This document shows positions 1-8,975 of a DNA stretch of 64,000 nucleotides, piece by piece (positions within the stretch are counted from its first letter, which is position 1; every line of letters begins with the position of its first letter). The stretch is from assembly GCA_947579665.1 (NCBI GenBank), contig OX388352.1, forward strand, positions 38,171,824 through 38,235,823, read 5' to 3'. This stretch comes from Sympetrum striolatum. Taxonomy: Eukaryota; Arthropoda; Insecta; Odonata; Libellulidae. The translations under genes and the position numbers were made by a program. The notes under the pieces are model-generated. The model made no database searches, had not been told where the DNA came from, and saw only the letters and a list, made by a program, of their open reading frames with translations.

Positions 1-400
1 TTGCACACTTAAATAGCCATGAAGGATTGGAGGGTAAGTAGAGAGTTACGAAAATACCTTTTTGTGAGATAATGTGGTGGTATTATTATTATTGACGACT
101 TTATTGTGCGCAATTGGGACTAAAACGTATCTTCCTCCATTTAACCCTTAAATAAAACATAGATATAAACATTAAGTGACAAAAAATATAAAAGTTACTA
201 ACATATGAAATACTAAATCACTAAAAAATGGGTTTGGGGGAAGGTGTGGTCGTTAGTAAGGAATCCTTTTGTCTGCGGAAAAAATGACGATTTCGATCGT
301 TTCTAAGACGTACTAACGACGTCCTTTCCTCTCTTGTTGGAGGCGTTAGTGATGAATGCTAATGAAATGAGTGAGCGACGGCGGGGTGATCCAAGAAGAA
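1..400. other. Upstream DNA without a recognised gene
   Basis: No coding sequence or known repeat is recognised here. It may be the left part of the Transib-like element that follows. I looked for a Transib terminal inverted repeat (heptamer CACWRTG type) and found no convincing one, so the left end may lie outside the window. Confidence 0.4.
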
Positions 401-401
401 T

Positions 402-589
402 TTTGATTTGGTGTTATCAGCATTGAGCTCCTCATCCCGCTCTGTTTTGGCTCGTTTACCAAAGTGACCAACGTAAGCAACATAGAAAGGGGATTTTCAT
501 TTTGGTCTTATCAGCATTGAGCTACTCATCCCGCTTTGTTTAGGCTCACTTACCAAGGTGACCACCGTAACCAACTTATAAAAGGGATT
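402..589 (+). repeat. Two-copy 94-bp tandem repeat upstream of the transposase
   Basis: Two imperfect direct copies lie at about 402-495 and 496-589. The shared blocks TATCAGCATTGAGCT, CTCATCCCGCT and AAAGGGGATTT recur with a 94-bp offset. The pair lies about 290 bp before the first transposase ATG, so it could be a subterminal or promoter repeat of the element. That role is inferred from position only. Confidence 0.75.
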
Positions 590-893
590 TTGTTTCGAAC
601 TTACCATCGGGTCCTTGGTAGCCCTGGTAGCTCGTCCGCGAACTTATTAGACAGCGCCAACAAGCAGTATACGATTGTACCCGCACGCTCGTAGCAAGAA
701 ATTTCGCTCGTCTTAAGAGTCAATATTTCGGCTGAGTGCCAGCTCGTAGTGTGGAACACTCGTACAAAGGAACATTCGTAGTAAGACGTACTACTGTATA
801 ATTGTGTGTACGATTTTATATCAACAAAATTCGGCGATCTTTGTGTGCAGCAACGAGCTTAGGATCCCGGAGCCGAGGAAATGGACGGAACTG

Positions 894-1112
894 GTAAGTC
901 ACTTTTTGCATTATCTGGTGTATCTTAACAAATTTCTGCTTATTCACAGATAAAATTTTGTTGATGAAATGGTTAAGGGTGCATTTCTGGAATAATTCAA
1001 CATTTGATTTCACAATTAATTTAATAATTTAAATTTTTTGAGCTGTGCGTTTAATTTTTTAAGTTTAATTTTAGGTTTTCCTAATCTGTAAAACCGCTGT
1101 AAATTTTTTCAG
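894..1112 (+). other. Predicted phase-1 intron of the Transib-like gene
   Basis: The donor is G/GTAAGT at 893/894. The acceptor is a T-rich tract ending in CAG at 1110-1112. Removing 219 bp joins a short ATG exon to the long reading frame in the correct phase. This matters because the long frame upstream of the catalytic domain has no ATG of its own near 1145; a TTG stands there. Confidence 0.8.
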
Positions 1113-1687
1113 GTTTTACTTTCACTCGTCGGGACGTATTTATATTGTCACGGACCCAGTGGACAGTGGAGGCCTCAGCACATTACGAACTGTTAGAGCA
1201 GGCAATATTGTCAAAATACAATGTAAAACACATTTTGACTGATCAAGAAAAGATGCAAGTGAGACGGCTCTTGACGAATTTTAAGAAGAGGTGGAAAAAA
1301 AGCAGCAATACTGAATCTCGGTTTCTGGCGAACCACAAAATATGGTTGGACACTGGGATCCGCTTCGGTATGTCACAAGAGGATCCCAGTTGCAGCAGTG
1401 AGCAGACTCCAAGAAGGCTTCCGTCTGATTTTTTGTCAGTTACTGATCGTTCTAAGCGAAGAAGAACTGAACGTCTCAGAGCAGATCACAGTTCTGATGA
1501 ACTCTCTTACGCAGCACAAATGAGCCTTCGTGCAAGTGGTAATGTAGACGCTGCTGTTGTCTTGAAGCAAATGACCACAACAACGCCAACTAGAGCGCGA
1601 AAGTACCGTGGTCGTATTAATTACTGTTTAGAAAGCACTTTGACAGCGGAGTATGCATTGGCTGTTATGGTGCTGCTCAGCCAATAA
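1113..1687 (+). CDS. N-terminal part of the Transib-like transposase (exon 2, before the stop)
   Basis: This segment encodes the N-terminal region. It is basic and helical, with KKRWKKSSN near the start and KRRRTERLR further on, the latter a possible nuclear localisation signal. A block around ELSYAAQMSLRASG and the following PTRARKYR segment resembles the pre-catalytic region I recall from arthropod Transib-like proteins, from family memory rather than a search. It ends at TAA 1685-1687, only 18 nt before the next in-frame ATG. If translation stopped here, the product would lack every catalytic residue. Confidence 0.75.
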
Positions 1688-1705
1688 AAATCAGAGTACC
1701 AGATA

Positions 1706-3166
1706 ATGCGCAATGTCTCAGTAGCAAATAACTGCAGATTATACCCCTCCTATAATAAAGTTTCTGAAGCAAAACGAGCGTGCTATCCGAGCGTACTTTT
1801 AATGACCATCACCGACTATAGCGTGGAACTTAGTCTGCAGTCATTATTGGACCATACAGCCCAGCGTATTTTATTGTTGGAAACGGAGATGATAGCTTCT
1901 TTCTCAGCGGAAGAACTGTTAGGTCGGGAGCTAATTTGCAAGTGGGGCTGTGATGGGAGTTCAGGGCACAGCAATTATAAGCAGTCGGTGTTGAGCGAAG
2001 ATGGTGAAGAATTCGACGACAGCAACATCTTTTTCACTTCTGTGGTTCCACTACAACTCGTGACCACAGGGACTCTGAGGAAAATTGTTTGGCACAACAG
2101 TAGACCTGCATCTCCTCGATTTTGCCGTCCTCTGAAGATCGAGTTCAAGAAGGAATCAAAACAGCATGCACAATTGCAAGTTGAAAACGTGCGCGGCCAG
2201 GAGAAGCAACTCACACCATTGGAGACTGTAATTAATGGTAACAAAATCAATATTACCTACAAGTTGCAACTAACTATGATAGACGGAAAGATCTGCAATG
2301 CTATAACGGACACAACGTTAACACAACGGTGCTACATCTGCAACGCTACATCCACTGAGTTCAACGATATTGATGAGAACATATCTCGTCCAATAAAGGA
2401 TGATAATCTCCAGTATGGATTAAGCACGTTGCACGCATGGATTCGTCTTTTTGAATGCTGCTTGCAAGTAGCATACCGACTGGAAATTGAAACGTGGCAG
2501 ATACGTAATCCGATGGATAAAGAACTAGTGGAGGCGCGCAGGAATAAAATCCGAGAAGAGTTTAAAAGACAGCTTAGTTTGATAGTCGACCGGCCAAAGC
2601 AGGTGTATGGTAGCAGTAATGATGGCAACACAGCTCGCCGCTTTTTCGAGCATCTGGAAATTTCCGCCAGTATTACAGGCCTAAATTTGGAGCTTCTTCG
2701 GAGATTTCACACAATTTTGCAAGTTCTGTCTTCTGGATACAGAATAAATGTAGATATCTACGAAGAGTATGCCATCAGAACCGCACGGCTTTTTGTACAG
2801 TTATATCCCTGGTTCTGCATGCCAACAACTGTGCATAAAATACTATTGCATGGAAGAGATGTTATACAAAATTCATTGCTGCCAATCGGACAAATGTCCG
2901 AGGAAGCACAGGAAGCATGCAATAAATTGTTAAGAAAATTTAGGGAAGATTTTACGCGAAAGTGCTCTAGGAAGAAGACCATGGAGGACTTGTTTGTGCG
3001 AATGATGTTGCATTCAGACCCTATCATTTCCAGCCAGGTTGTAATGCGTTCCAAGCCATCGAAAGCTTTATCTTCCGAGGCCTTGCAAATATTGTATGTA
3101 TCTTACCCAACAGAATCTGGATCGAAAGATGATTCTTCGGACGGATCGGAATCGGATAGTAATTAG
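1706..3166 (+). CDS. Catalytic part of the Transib/RAG1-like transposase
   Basis: This is an open 486-codon frame with the complete DDE set (D83, D193, E403) and the RAG1-type CC...HH zinc-binding insertion. Catalytic spacing is 110 and 210 residues, compared with 108 and 254 in mouse RAG1. The motif DGNTARRF near residue 306 corresponds to the NGNFARKL stretch of RAG1. The Met at 1706 is the first after the upstream stop and probably lies inside the original protein rather than being its natural start. About 490 residues is close to the size of the studied Transib protein of Helicoverpa, so partial function of this part alone cannot be excluded. Confidence 0.9.
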   Translation: MRNVSVANNCRLYPSYNKVSEAKRACYPSVLLMTITDYSVELSLQSLLDHTAQRILLLETEMIASFSAEELLGRELICKWGCDGSSGHSNYKQSVLSEDGEEFDDSNIFFTSVVPLQLVTTGTLRKIVWHNSRPASPRFCRPLKIEFKKESKQHAQLQVENVRGQEKQLTPLETVINGNKINITYKLQLTMIDGKICNAITDTTLTQRCYICNATSTEFNDIDENISRPIKDDNLQYGLSTLHAWIRLFECCLQVAYRLEIETWQIRNPMDKELVEARRNKIREEFKRQLSLIVDRPKQVYGSSNDGNTARRFFEHLEISASITGLNLELLRRFHTILQVLSSGYRINVDIYEEYAIRTARLFVQLYPWFCMPTTVHKILLHGRDVIQNSLLPIGQMSEEAQEACNKLLRKFREDFTRKCSRKKTMEDLFVRMMLHSDPIISSQVVMRSKPSKALSSEALQILYVSYPTESGSKDDSSDGSESDSN

Positions 3167-3360
3167 TGTTTGCGTGTGTATGAGTGTGTGTGCGCGTGCC
3201 TTTTCAAATTATAAGTAAATAAGCTGTGATATAGTAATGTTTTACATAAATGTGTTTGTTAACTTTACATATGCTCTATCAAAATTGGAAACGATAATTA
3301 TGTACAATGGTATAGTGTTTGTGTGCTAAGATGATTCTTTGGACGGATCAGAGCCTGTTT
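3126..3360 (+). repeat. Partial duplication of the transposase 3' end
   Basis: The segment at 3129-3150 (ATGATTCTTCGGACGGATC), at the end of the coding region, recurs at 3331-3350 with a 202-bp offset and one early mismatch. The second copy is noncoding and diverges after the shared stretch. It looks like a local duplication in the 3' untranslated region. Confidence 0.6.
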
Positions 3361-3474
3361 TTAATAATTGTTTATATTATATACTATATATATTTGTGTT
3401 TATATTTGTATAATGTATTTGTGATATTATGTATGTAATAACATATTTAAATAACTTCTTTGGAATGATTTTAA

Positions 3475-3480
3475 AATAAA
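3475..3480 (+). promoter_or_regulatory. Candidate polyadenylation signal of the Transib-like gene
   Basis: AATAAA lies about 310 bp after the stop codon at 3164-3166, in an AT-rich and weakly GT-rich context. It is the best candidate in this 3' region. No cleavage site can be assigned from sequence alone. Confidence 0.45.
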
Positions 3481-3817
3481 AGTATGCATAAAATTGTAAT
3501 TATGGATTTAAAAAATAATATAAAATTATTAATCCACATTATTGATAAAAACTGAAATGATTTCACGAAAGAATAGTTTACAAAAATCAGTTTCATATGC
3601 ATAATCGGTGATCACGAAACCTATAGTCACGTTTTTTATGGGCATGATGTAAGAATATTGTATTTTTTGCCAAAAAATATGAATTTGTTTGCGAAATAAT
3701 AATTTCAAAATAATTTCAATGTCACATTCGGAATAAGTGACCTCAAAAACTATTTCATACCGGATTTTAAACCGATCAGATGAGATTTACTTATAATGTC
3801 CAACTTTTAGGCATTTT

Positions 3818-3832
3818 GTCCCACTGTGGGAC
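3818..3832. repeat. 15-bp perfect palindrome containing CACTGTG
   Basis: GTCCCACTGTGGGAC is palindromic around its central base. Its core CACTGTG is the reverse complement of the CACAGTG heptamer shared by Transib ends and RAG signal sequences. It could mark the right end of the element. No matching left end is present in the window, so this is a weak suggestion. Confidence 0.3.
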
Positions 3833-4337
3833 GTAGCGAAGAGAAATGTCACTCGATTCCCTGACGTGTATGCAACCAGCTTTACCTGAATCGATCCCAC
3901 GAGGATACTATTGAGGATAACTATCCAGTTTGTATCCTTAATTGCTGTATTTGTTTAAGACTGAGGCTTACGAAGTACAAAACTTGGTTACATAAACTAT
4001 AAACGTGTAAGCCATTCGGACGCAATCATCGGTGTGCCAAAATATTTCTGGAAGGAAACAACTCTTGGATAAAGGAACCATCGTACTTCACAAGCGCATT
4101 ATAATCACAACACATCATATCCATAATTTATTTGATTAGGTGTAAAAGAAATACTTCTTTAAAAAAATACGGTAACTTACAGAGGCATTCAAATTATCAT
4201 CGAAATTAGCAGTAACATCACAGAAATAACGTTTTTTTTATGACCGTTTGAAGCTTAATTTAGTAATTAGCCAAATGTGAAACTCAATTGATAGCATTTA
4301 ATAAATATTACTTTTAATTCAAGGCACTAATGTTTAC

Positions 4338-4378
4338 TCATCGTGAGCGACTTAAGCTGCATCGGACGAGTATAAATA
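4338..4378 (+). promoter_or_regulatory. PSE-like plus TATA promoter of ncRNA-family copy 1
   Basis: A 9-mer TCATCGTGA at 4338-4346 lies exactly 33 bp upstream of TATAAATA at 4371-4378. The predicted RNA start at 4401 is 30 bp after the TATA box. The same 9-mer/TATA spacing occurs at the other family members, which supports a snRNA-type proximal element plus TATA box, the type 3 Pol III layout. The assignment is inferred. Confidence 0.6.
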
Positions 4379-4400
4379 TCTCATATGCGAAATCGTAATC

Positions 4401-4596
4401 GCTGGTCCTGGTAGTGTCTTACACTCGTGAGCAGGATGGCCATCAACACAAGAAGCAAAAGTAGGAACTTATAATCTGATTATAAGAAAAAAAGGTATAT
4501 TAATCTATAGAATTACCAATCCTGCCCGAACTGAAGTACGTCCACGCGTGCTGTGTCTAGTACACCCCCGTATAGAGACTACCAGGACCAGTTTTT
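4401..4596 (+). ncRNA. Structured ncRNA family, copy 1 (divergent, longest helix)
   Basis: The predicted transcript is about 194 nt and ends in TTTTT at 4592-4596. A perfect 14-bp terminal helix pairs CTGGTCCTGGTAGT (4402-4415) with ACTACCAGGACCAG (4578-4591). Inside, the conserved TCGTGA lies beside one strand of a second helix (GCAGG pairing with CCTGC), followed by the conserved CCGAACTG and a hairpin GTACG...CGTGC. The middle differs from other copies and includes an AT-rich insert. No long reading frame is present. The 5' end GCTGGTCC recalls vertebrate Y RNA and nematode sbRNA starts, but the length and interior do not match, so I do not assign that name. Confidence 0.6.
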
Positions 4597-4599
4597 GCC

Positions 4600-6395
4600 T
4601 CTGGAAATTAAAATATTACCATTCATCAATTTGATAAATATGATTTAACAATAAATCCATCTTTGCTAATCAGAAAATGTATTTTCTGCATATGATTCGC
4701 AATCTGTTTCAGAGAGACTTTATGTACTGAGTTATTTGCAATTCGTACAGGATGGTAGACGCAAAAGGAAATAATACATTAAAGAACTTGATAAGTATAG
4801 CAACCATTGGGCTTAGCGCGCTACTACAATATATTTATTACAATTGGCATCAACTCTTCGTTAAAATAGCAGGTACGTTGTGACGTATCCTAAATATAAA
4901 TCGATACGAAAAAAGAACCGATTAAATCATAATGCCGTGTTAAACAGCAATTTTATGTGTAACTTATCAAGAACTAAAGGCAACAGCAATCGATCAAAAT
5001 GTTGAAGAAAATCAAATTATATTTTTACTTATGCAGCTCATGCTACTCCTTCCCAATGTTGACTTTATCCTTCAAGATTACAAGAATACTTTATATTTAC
5101 GTATCAGAATATATCTATTACATAAATGCGTTTCTATCTATACCTATATACCTTTAGGGAATAAAGATATGCTAACCATGTTCCATAAGTATCATTCACT
5201 TGAAATTTTACGACGTACTGGCCATAGCAAGTAAGGACCTGCAAATATTAAACATGGACCCTAACTATCATGGATTCGATTACTACTTTCGATTTTCCTG
5301 GAGATTAAATTAACCAAAACGATGATCTTACTGCGAATTTTGTCTATTTGATATGGTAATAATATGAAATAAAATTTCGGGAACTAAATTATAACGTGAA
5401 AATATATATTTCCTTCACATTCGATCAATACGAGTTACAAGAAATAAAGTAAAATACAATGCACAAGAATTAACCATGAATAAAATACATATTTGTACCT
5501 ATTACGTTGTTGGATGCCATTGGTAGGAGTATAAAGGCTCTATAATTTCCATGATTAAACCATCGTGAAAAATACGAAGCATTAGATCTCCTTATAACCG
5601 AACCAAAAATGTAAGTGATACATTCAAGCGAGTAGTTAAAAAAAAAACAAACAAGAAACATTTTATGACTGATGGAGAGATGCCCTTCTGACCGCAGGCC
5701 TTTTGAATTCTTAACGATCCTTCTTAGGTCCCCACAAACGGCTCGGCGTAGGTTACGACGAATGCCTTCTTGTTGCTTTAATTCTTGAATGGGAAGGGGG
5801 GAAAATTCCTAATGGGTATCTCTCATAATAGTTGAACATGTACGGACGATCTCTGCGAAGCTATTAATGAACGATTCTTTTTCCTCGAAGAAACTACTAT
5901 AGAGTGGAAAAAAGATTCCTTGATATAGAAACGATGCACAGTCGTCGAATATCGAAAAAAGCTGGCTAAAACTCAATTTTTTGACTTTTTTCCAGGATTT
6001 TTTGTAGCTATACCATTATTATTCTTGATAAGGGCTATTAAATCCACTGTTGTTTGAATCTCTCAAGTTCATATTTTAGAAACAGCGAGCAGACAAAGTT
6101 AGCAAAATAGAACAGGTGACAGCTAGCGATAACAGAACACAATTTTAATGATAGAATTAAATTAATTGATATCCTTAATTTCCATTCTAAGCTTACGTTA
6201 CAAAATGCAATACATTTTCTAATTCATAGTCCTAAATCTTTTTTATCGACTCTTTCCGACGTCAAGATATTAGCATAAGGTGATGGTTTGATGTTTGTAA
6301 ATTAAAGTACGAAATTGCTGCGTTTTTTACGTTTTTGCAATTTGTAGCAACTTATAGGTGGCGCGGCGAGACTCAGAACCAGTGCTTCAGTCCTA
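4600..6395. other. AT-rich DNA without a recognised gene
   Basis: Only short, uninformative reading frames are present. No repeat termini, RNA structure or protein similarity is recognised. It could be decayed repeat or intergenic DNA. Confidence 0.5.
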
Positions 6396-7685
6396 ATGAC
6401 TCAGGCCCAATTGCACCATTCTCGGTTAATCCACCCTTAGCTGACCGCGGTTGATTATTAACGTCGGTCAACTTAAGTTTGGCGTGCACCAACAGTAACC
6501 GAGGTTTTCGTAACCGCGGTTAGCTGACTGCCGATTAACGTCCCTGTGAATACGTTGAGTACCGCTTAGTGCTCGCCTAAACGTACATCGCAATTCATTT
6601 GTCTTTATTGTTGATATATTGGACGACTAGTAAATAATGATATTAGTGGACTCGCAAGTGTGTATACTTTGTCAGTGGAACAAATAATAAAGAATCGCTA
6701 TAAGAGATGGACGTAAACGATAAAAAAGGCAGAGAACTCCTAATTTTTATAAATATCAAGCTGATCTTCTGATCGATTTGGCTATAAGACGAAAAGACAT
6801 CATTGAGAACAAGAAGACAGATGGGAAATAATTGAAGGAGAAAGAGTTGACATGGCAAAAGATTGTCTCAGAATTCAATTCCCTTCCTGGTGATTTAGGG
6901 AATATTAAATTAAATAACAATGAAATTTATTTAAGCGATATTTCTTGTAAATTCATCGTACACAGTGAGATACTTATTACCTGTCGCTCTTCATTTTGCA
7001 TGCTTTTGAATTTTGTCAATGTGTATTTATAGTATTAGTTATTAATACAATGTTATTTTAGTAATCTTAGATAATCGCAAGTATTATAAAGAGAATTAAT
7101 TCGTAACAGCAATTATATAGTGTGCAGTTTAAACACTCTTATAACTTAATTTTCTCATTAATTTTAATCTTATCCAAATAACTTCTTTAGCTTGCGTAAT
7201 TTATAAAATAACAGGAGATAATGTAAATGGTCCTTAAGGTGTTGTTAAAATATCAAATGGCCAATTGAAAACATACAATGAGAACATGAATAGAAAGACA
7301 AGGAAAGATATAGCAGGTGAGAAGATGGAAATGTATAAGACTGGATGAGAGGAGGGCCATCAAATGAAAAAAGAATTAGAATTGACGAAAAGGTAGCATT
7401 TATTTTGGGTCCTAATGTAAGACCAATGGAAAACCCTTTTGATTCGGATGCTTTTTATCATAGTAATGGTTAGCGTAATATTATTTATACCAGTTACCTA
7501 AATAAAATGAAAAAATTAATCAAATCTGGTTACTTTTTTAGATCAGTAGCATATAATGTAACCCGCAACATATATCAAATTCATCAGAGTTAGGGTTACA
7601 GGTAACATAAGTTTACACCAAAACTCTCATGGCTAAGGGAGGGTTAACCTGGTTAGACCGAATTTTGCGCTGATCTTAAAGCACC
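6395..7685 (+). mobile_element. Decayed PIF/Harbinger-like element
   Basis: The left end reads GGCCCAATTGCACCATTC near 6406, followed by CGGTTAATCCACCC, which resembles Harbinger ends. The right end near 7635-7665 contains GGCTAAGGGAGGGTTAACC, which matches the inverted left inner region with a few changes. Between them lies the remains of a Myb/SANT-like protein but no DDE transposase, so this is either a deleted element or one carrying only the accessory gene. Exact ends and the 3-bp target duplication were not resolved. Confidence 0.65.
6707..7465 (+). pseudogene. Harbinger-associated Myb/SANT-like DNA-binding protein, broken
   Basis: From 6724 the frame reads KRQRTPNF, then helical segments ending in RRKDIIENKKTDGK, a stop at 6829-6831, and then LTWQKIVSEFNSL in the same frame. 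This is the trihelix Myb/SANT-like domain of the accessory protein that accompanies PIF/Harbinger transposases and related host proteins. An ATG at 6707 is one frame off, implying a small indel. A C-terminal piece, VRPMENPFDSDAF at about 7417-7455, is the other recognisable conserved block. Stops and frame changes between these parts show the gene is dead. Confidence 0.75.
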
Positions 7686-7828
7686 TGCAACAGAATTCGA
7701 CCAAAGATTGTCATCTGCCGGCTAAAATAAATACTAAGTGGAGCTCGGACTCTTCGCGGATTTTGCGTTGATTCAAAAAAGCATATAACGATATAGACTT
7801 CTTCTCCTTTTCAGTTGATCATGATCAT

Positions 7829-7871
7829 ATATATGTATATATGTGTATATGCGTGTGTGTGTGTGTGTATA
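7829..7871. repeat. TA/TG microsatellite
   Basis: An alternating tract of ATATATG followed by a GTGTGTGTGT run. Confidence 0.9.
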
Positions 7872-8870
7872 AATCGGAAATTCTAACCCTGAAAATCTCT
7901 GTGAACGTTTTTGTAACATTGATAATATATATCTCCTTCACATATGTTCCATACAAGTATTAGGGTTGTAACTATGAAAAAATGCATATGATTTAAGTTG
8001 TGAAATGTAATCGTAAGAAGAATAATAAAGGCTTCCTAGTTTGCATTATTGGAACATCATAACAAAATACGAAACATTACTTCACCTTCAAACCGAACCT
8101 TAAATTTAAGTGATTTTATTCACTAAGTAAAAACAGATTAATCGATTTAATGGCGAAAGAAAGGATACCGTCCTGAACTTAAACAATTTCAAGTCGGAAA
8201 GGGTTAACGCTATATTGCACATAACGGAGTAAAGCTTTATTGCACCCAGGAAAAATACCAAGGAAAATTAATCTTGAATAATGTCTTCCCGGCCACTGTT
8301 TACCGGTGGCTGTTTTCAAGTCCGTTTTTCCATGCAATTTTAACTCTTAACGACTATTCTTGGAGAGAGACGACTGTCGACTCCTCGGAAGGGAAGCGTG
8401 CTTTCCCCTTCGTATTGCTTATACTCGATAGATAATAACGCTCCTTTGAGCGTCATTCCTTTCCCCTTCCCTACGAGCCCACAGACGGTTGACGTACTTA
8501 ATTACGCATGCCGTCTGGTTGCTTTCATTCTTGAATGGCAAGGGAAGCTCTCACGGAAGTCTGGGATTTCAATGAAAATGTTAGTGTCCAGCAGTCGACT
8601 TTCAAAGCATGGAACTTGTAATAGTTTCGCTTTGAATTTTTATGCGATAACTGCAGGCTTTTTATTCTTCATTATTCTACGCGTCATTGATTCTTTTATC
8701 GTAACTAATGACGATGTGGGTAAACCAAACATTTTACGAATACGGCATCATTCTATAATCTTTCCATTCCACTATGGTGTACGTTTGTGATTTAAATTTT
8801 TTTATAAGATGCTCGGTTTTTTTGATTACGGATGTTTACAATTCAAAAAATTAACAAGAAGTACAGTTAA
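7872..8870. other. Noncoding DNA, part of an old dispersed repeat
   Basis: The stretch around 8380-8600 resembles, with heavy divergence and partly inverted, sequence near 34.75-35.2 kb in the tandem unit. A 130-codon frame at 8398-8790 has no recognisable domain and is not called. Confidence 0.35.
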
Positions 8871-8877
8871 GGTTATA

Positions 8878-8975
8878 GGAAAGAGTCATAAAATACTCTA
8901 AATACCATAAAAAATGATGTAATTTTTAAAAATGGTCGTTTTTGATGGTGTTTGGAGTATTTTGTGACTCTTTCC
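8878..8975. repeat. Fold-back element with ~31-bp arms
   Basis: The arm at 8878-8908 (starting GGAAAGAGTCATAAAATACT) is the inverted complement of 8945-8975 with about four mismatches, separated by 36 bp. A further direct ACAGTTAAGGTT occurs at about 8863 and 9005 outside the arms. It looks like a small MITE or hairpin. Confidence 0.75.

Larger units (their letters stand above)
881..3166 (+). pseudogene. Transib/RAG1-like DDE transposase gene, one in-frame stop
   Basis: This is a cut-and-paste transposase of the Transib superfamily, the lineage related to the RAG1 recombinase. The proposed gene is exon 1 at 881-893 (ATG GAC GGA ACT G), an intron at 894-1112 (donor G/GTAAGT, acceptor TTTTTTCAG/G) and exon 2 at 1113-3166. 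The split codon becomes GGT (Gly), and this frame runs to 3166 with a single interruption, TAA at 1685-1687. Downstream of the stop the frame is unchanged. Numbering from the Met at 1706, the RAG1 landmarks are D83 (CDGSS), D193 (MIDGK), the zinc pair C209/C212 (CYIC), H243 (TLHAW), zinc ligands H377/H382 (HKILLH) and E403 (AQEACNK). These match mouse RAG1 D600, D708, C727/C730, H795, H937/H942 and E962. The tail is acidic and Ser-rich. A single base change could explain the stop. A domesticated gene is possible but less likely beside the stop. Confidence 0.92.

Noticed and set aside
3818..3832. Right terminal inverted repeat of the Transib-like element
   Set aside because: The heptamer matches, but no inverted partner is visible upstream of the gene within the window.
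8398..8790. 130-codon reading frame
   Set aside because: No motif, AT-rich low-complexity composition and no splice or promoter context. It overlaps an old dispersed repeat.
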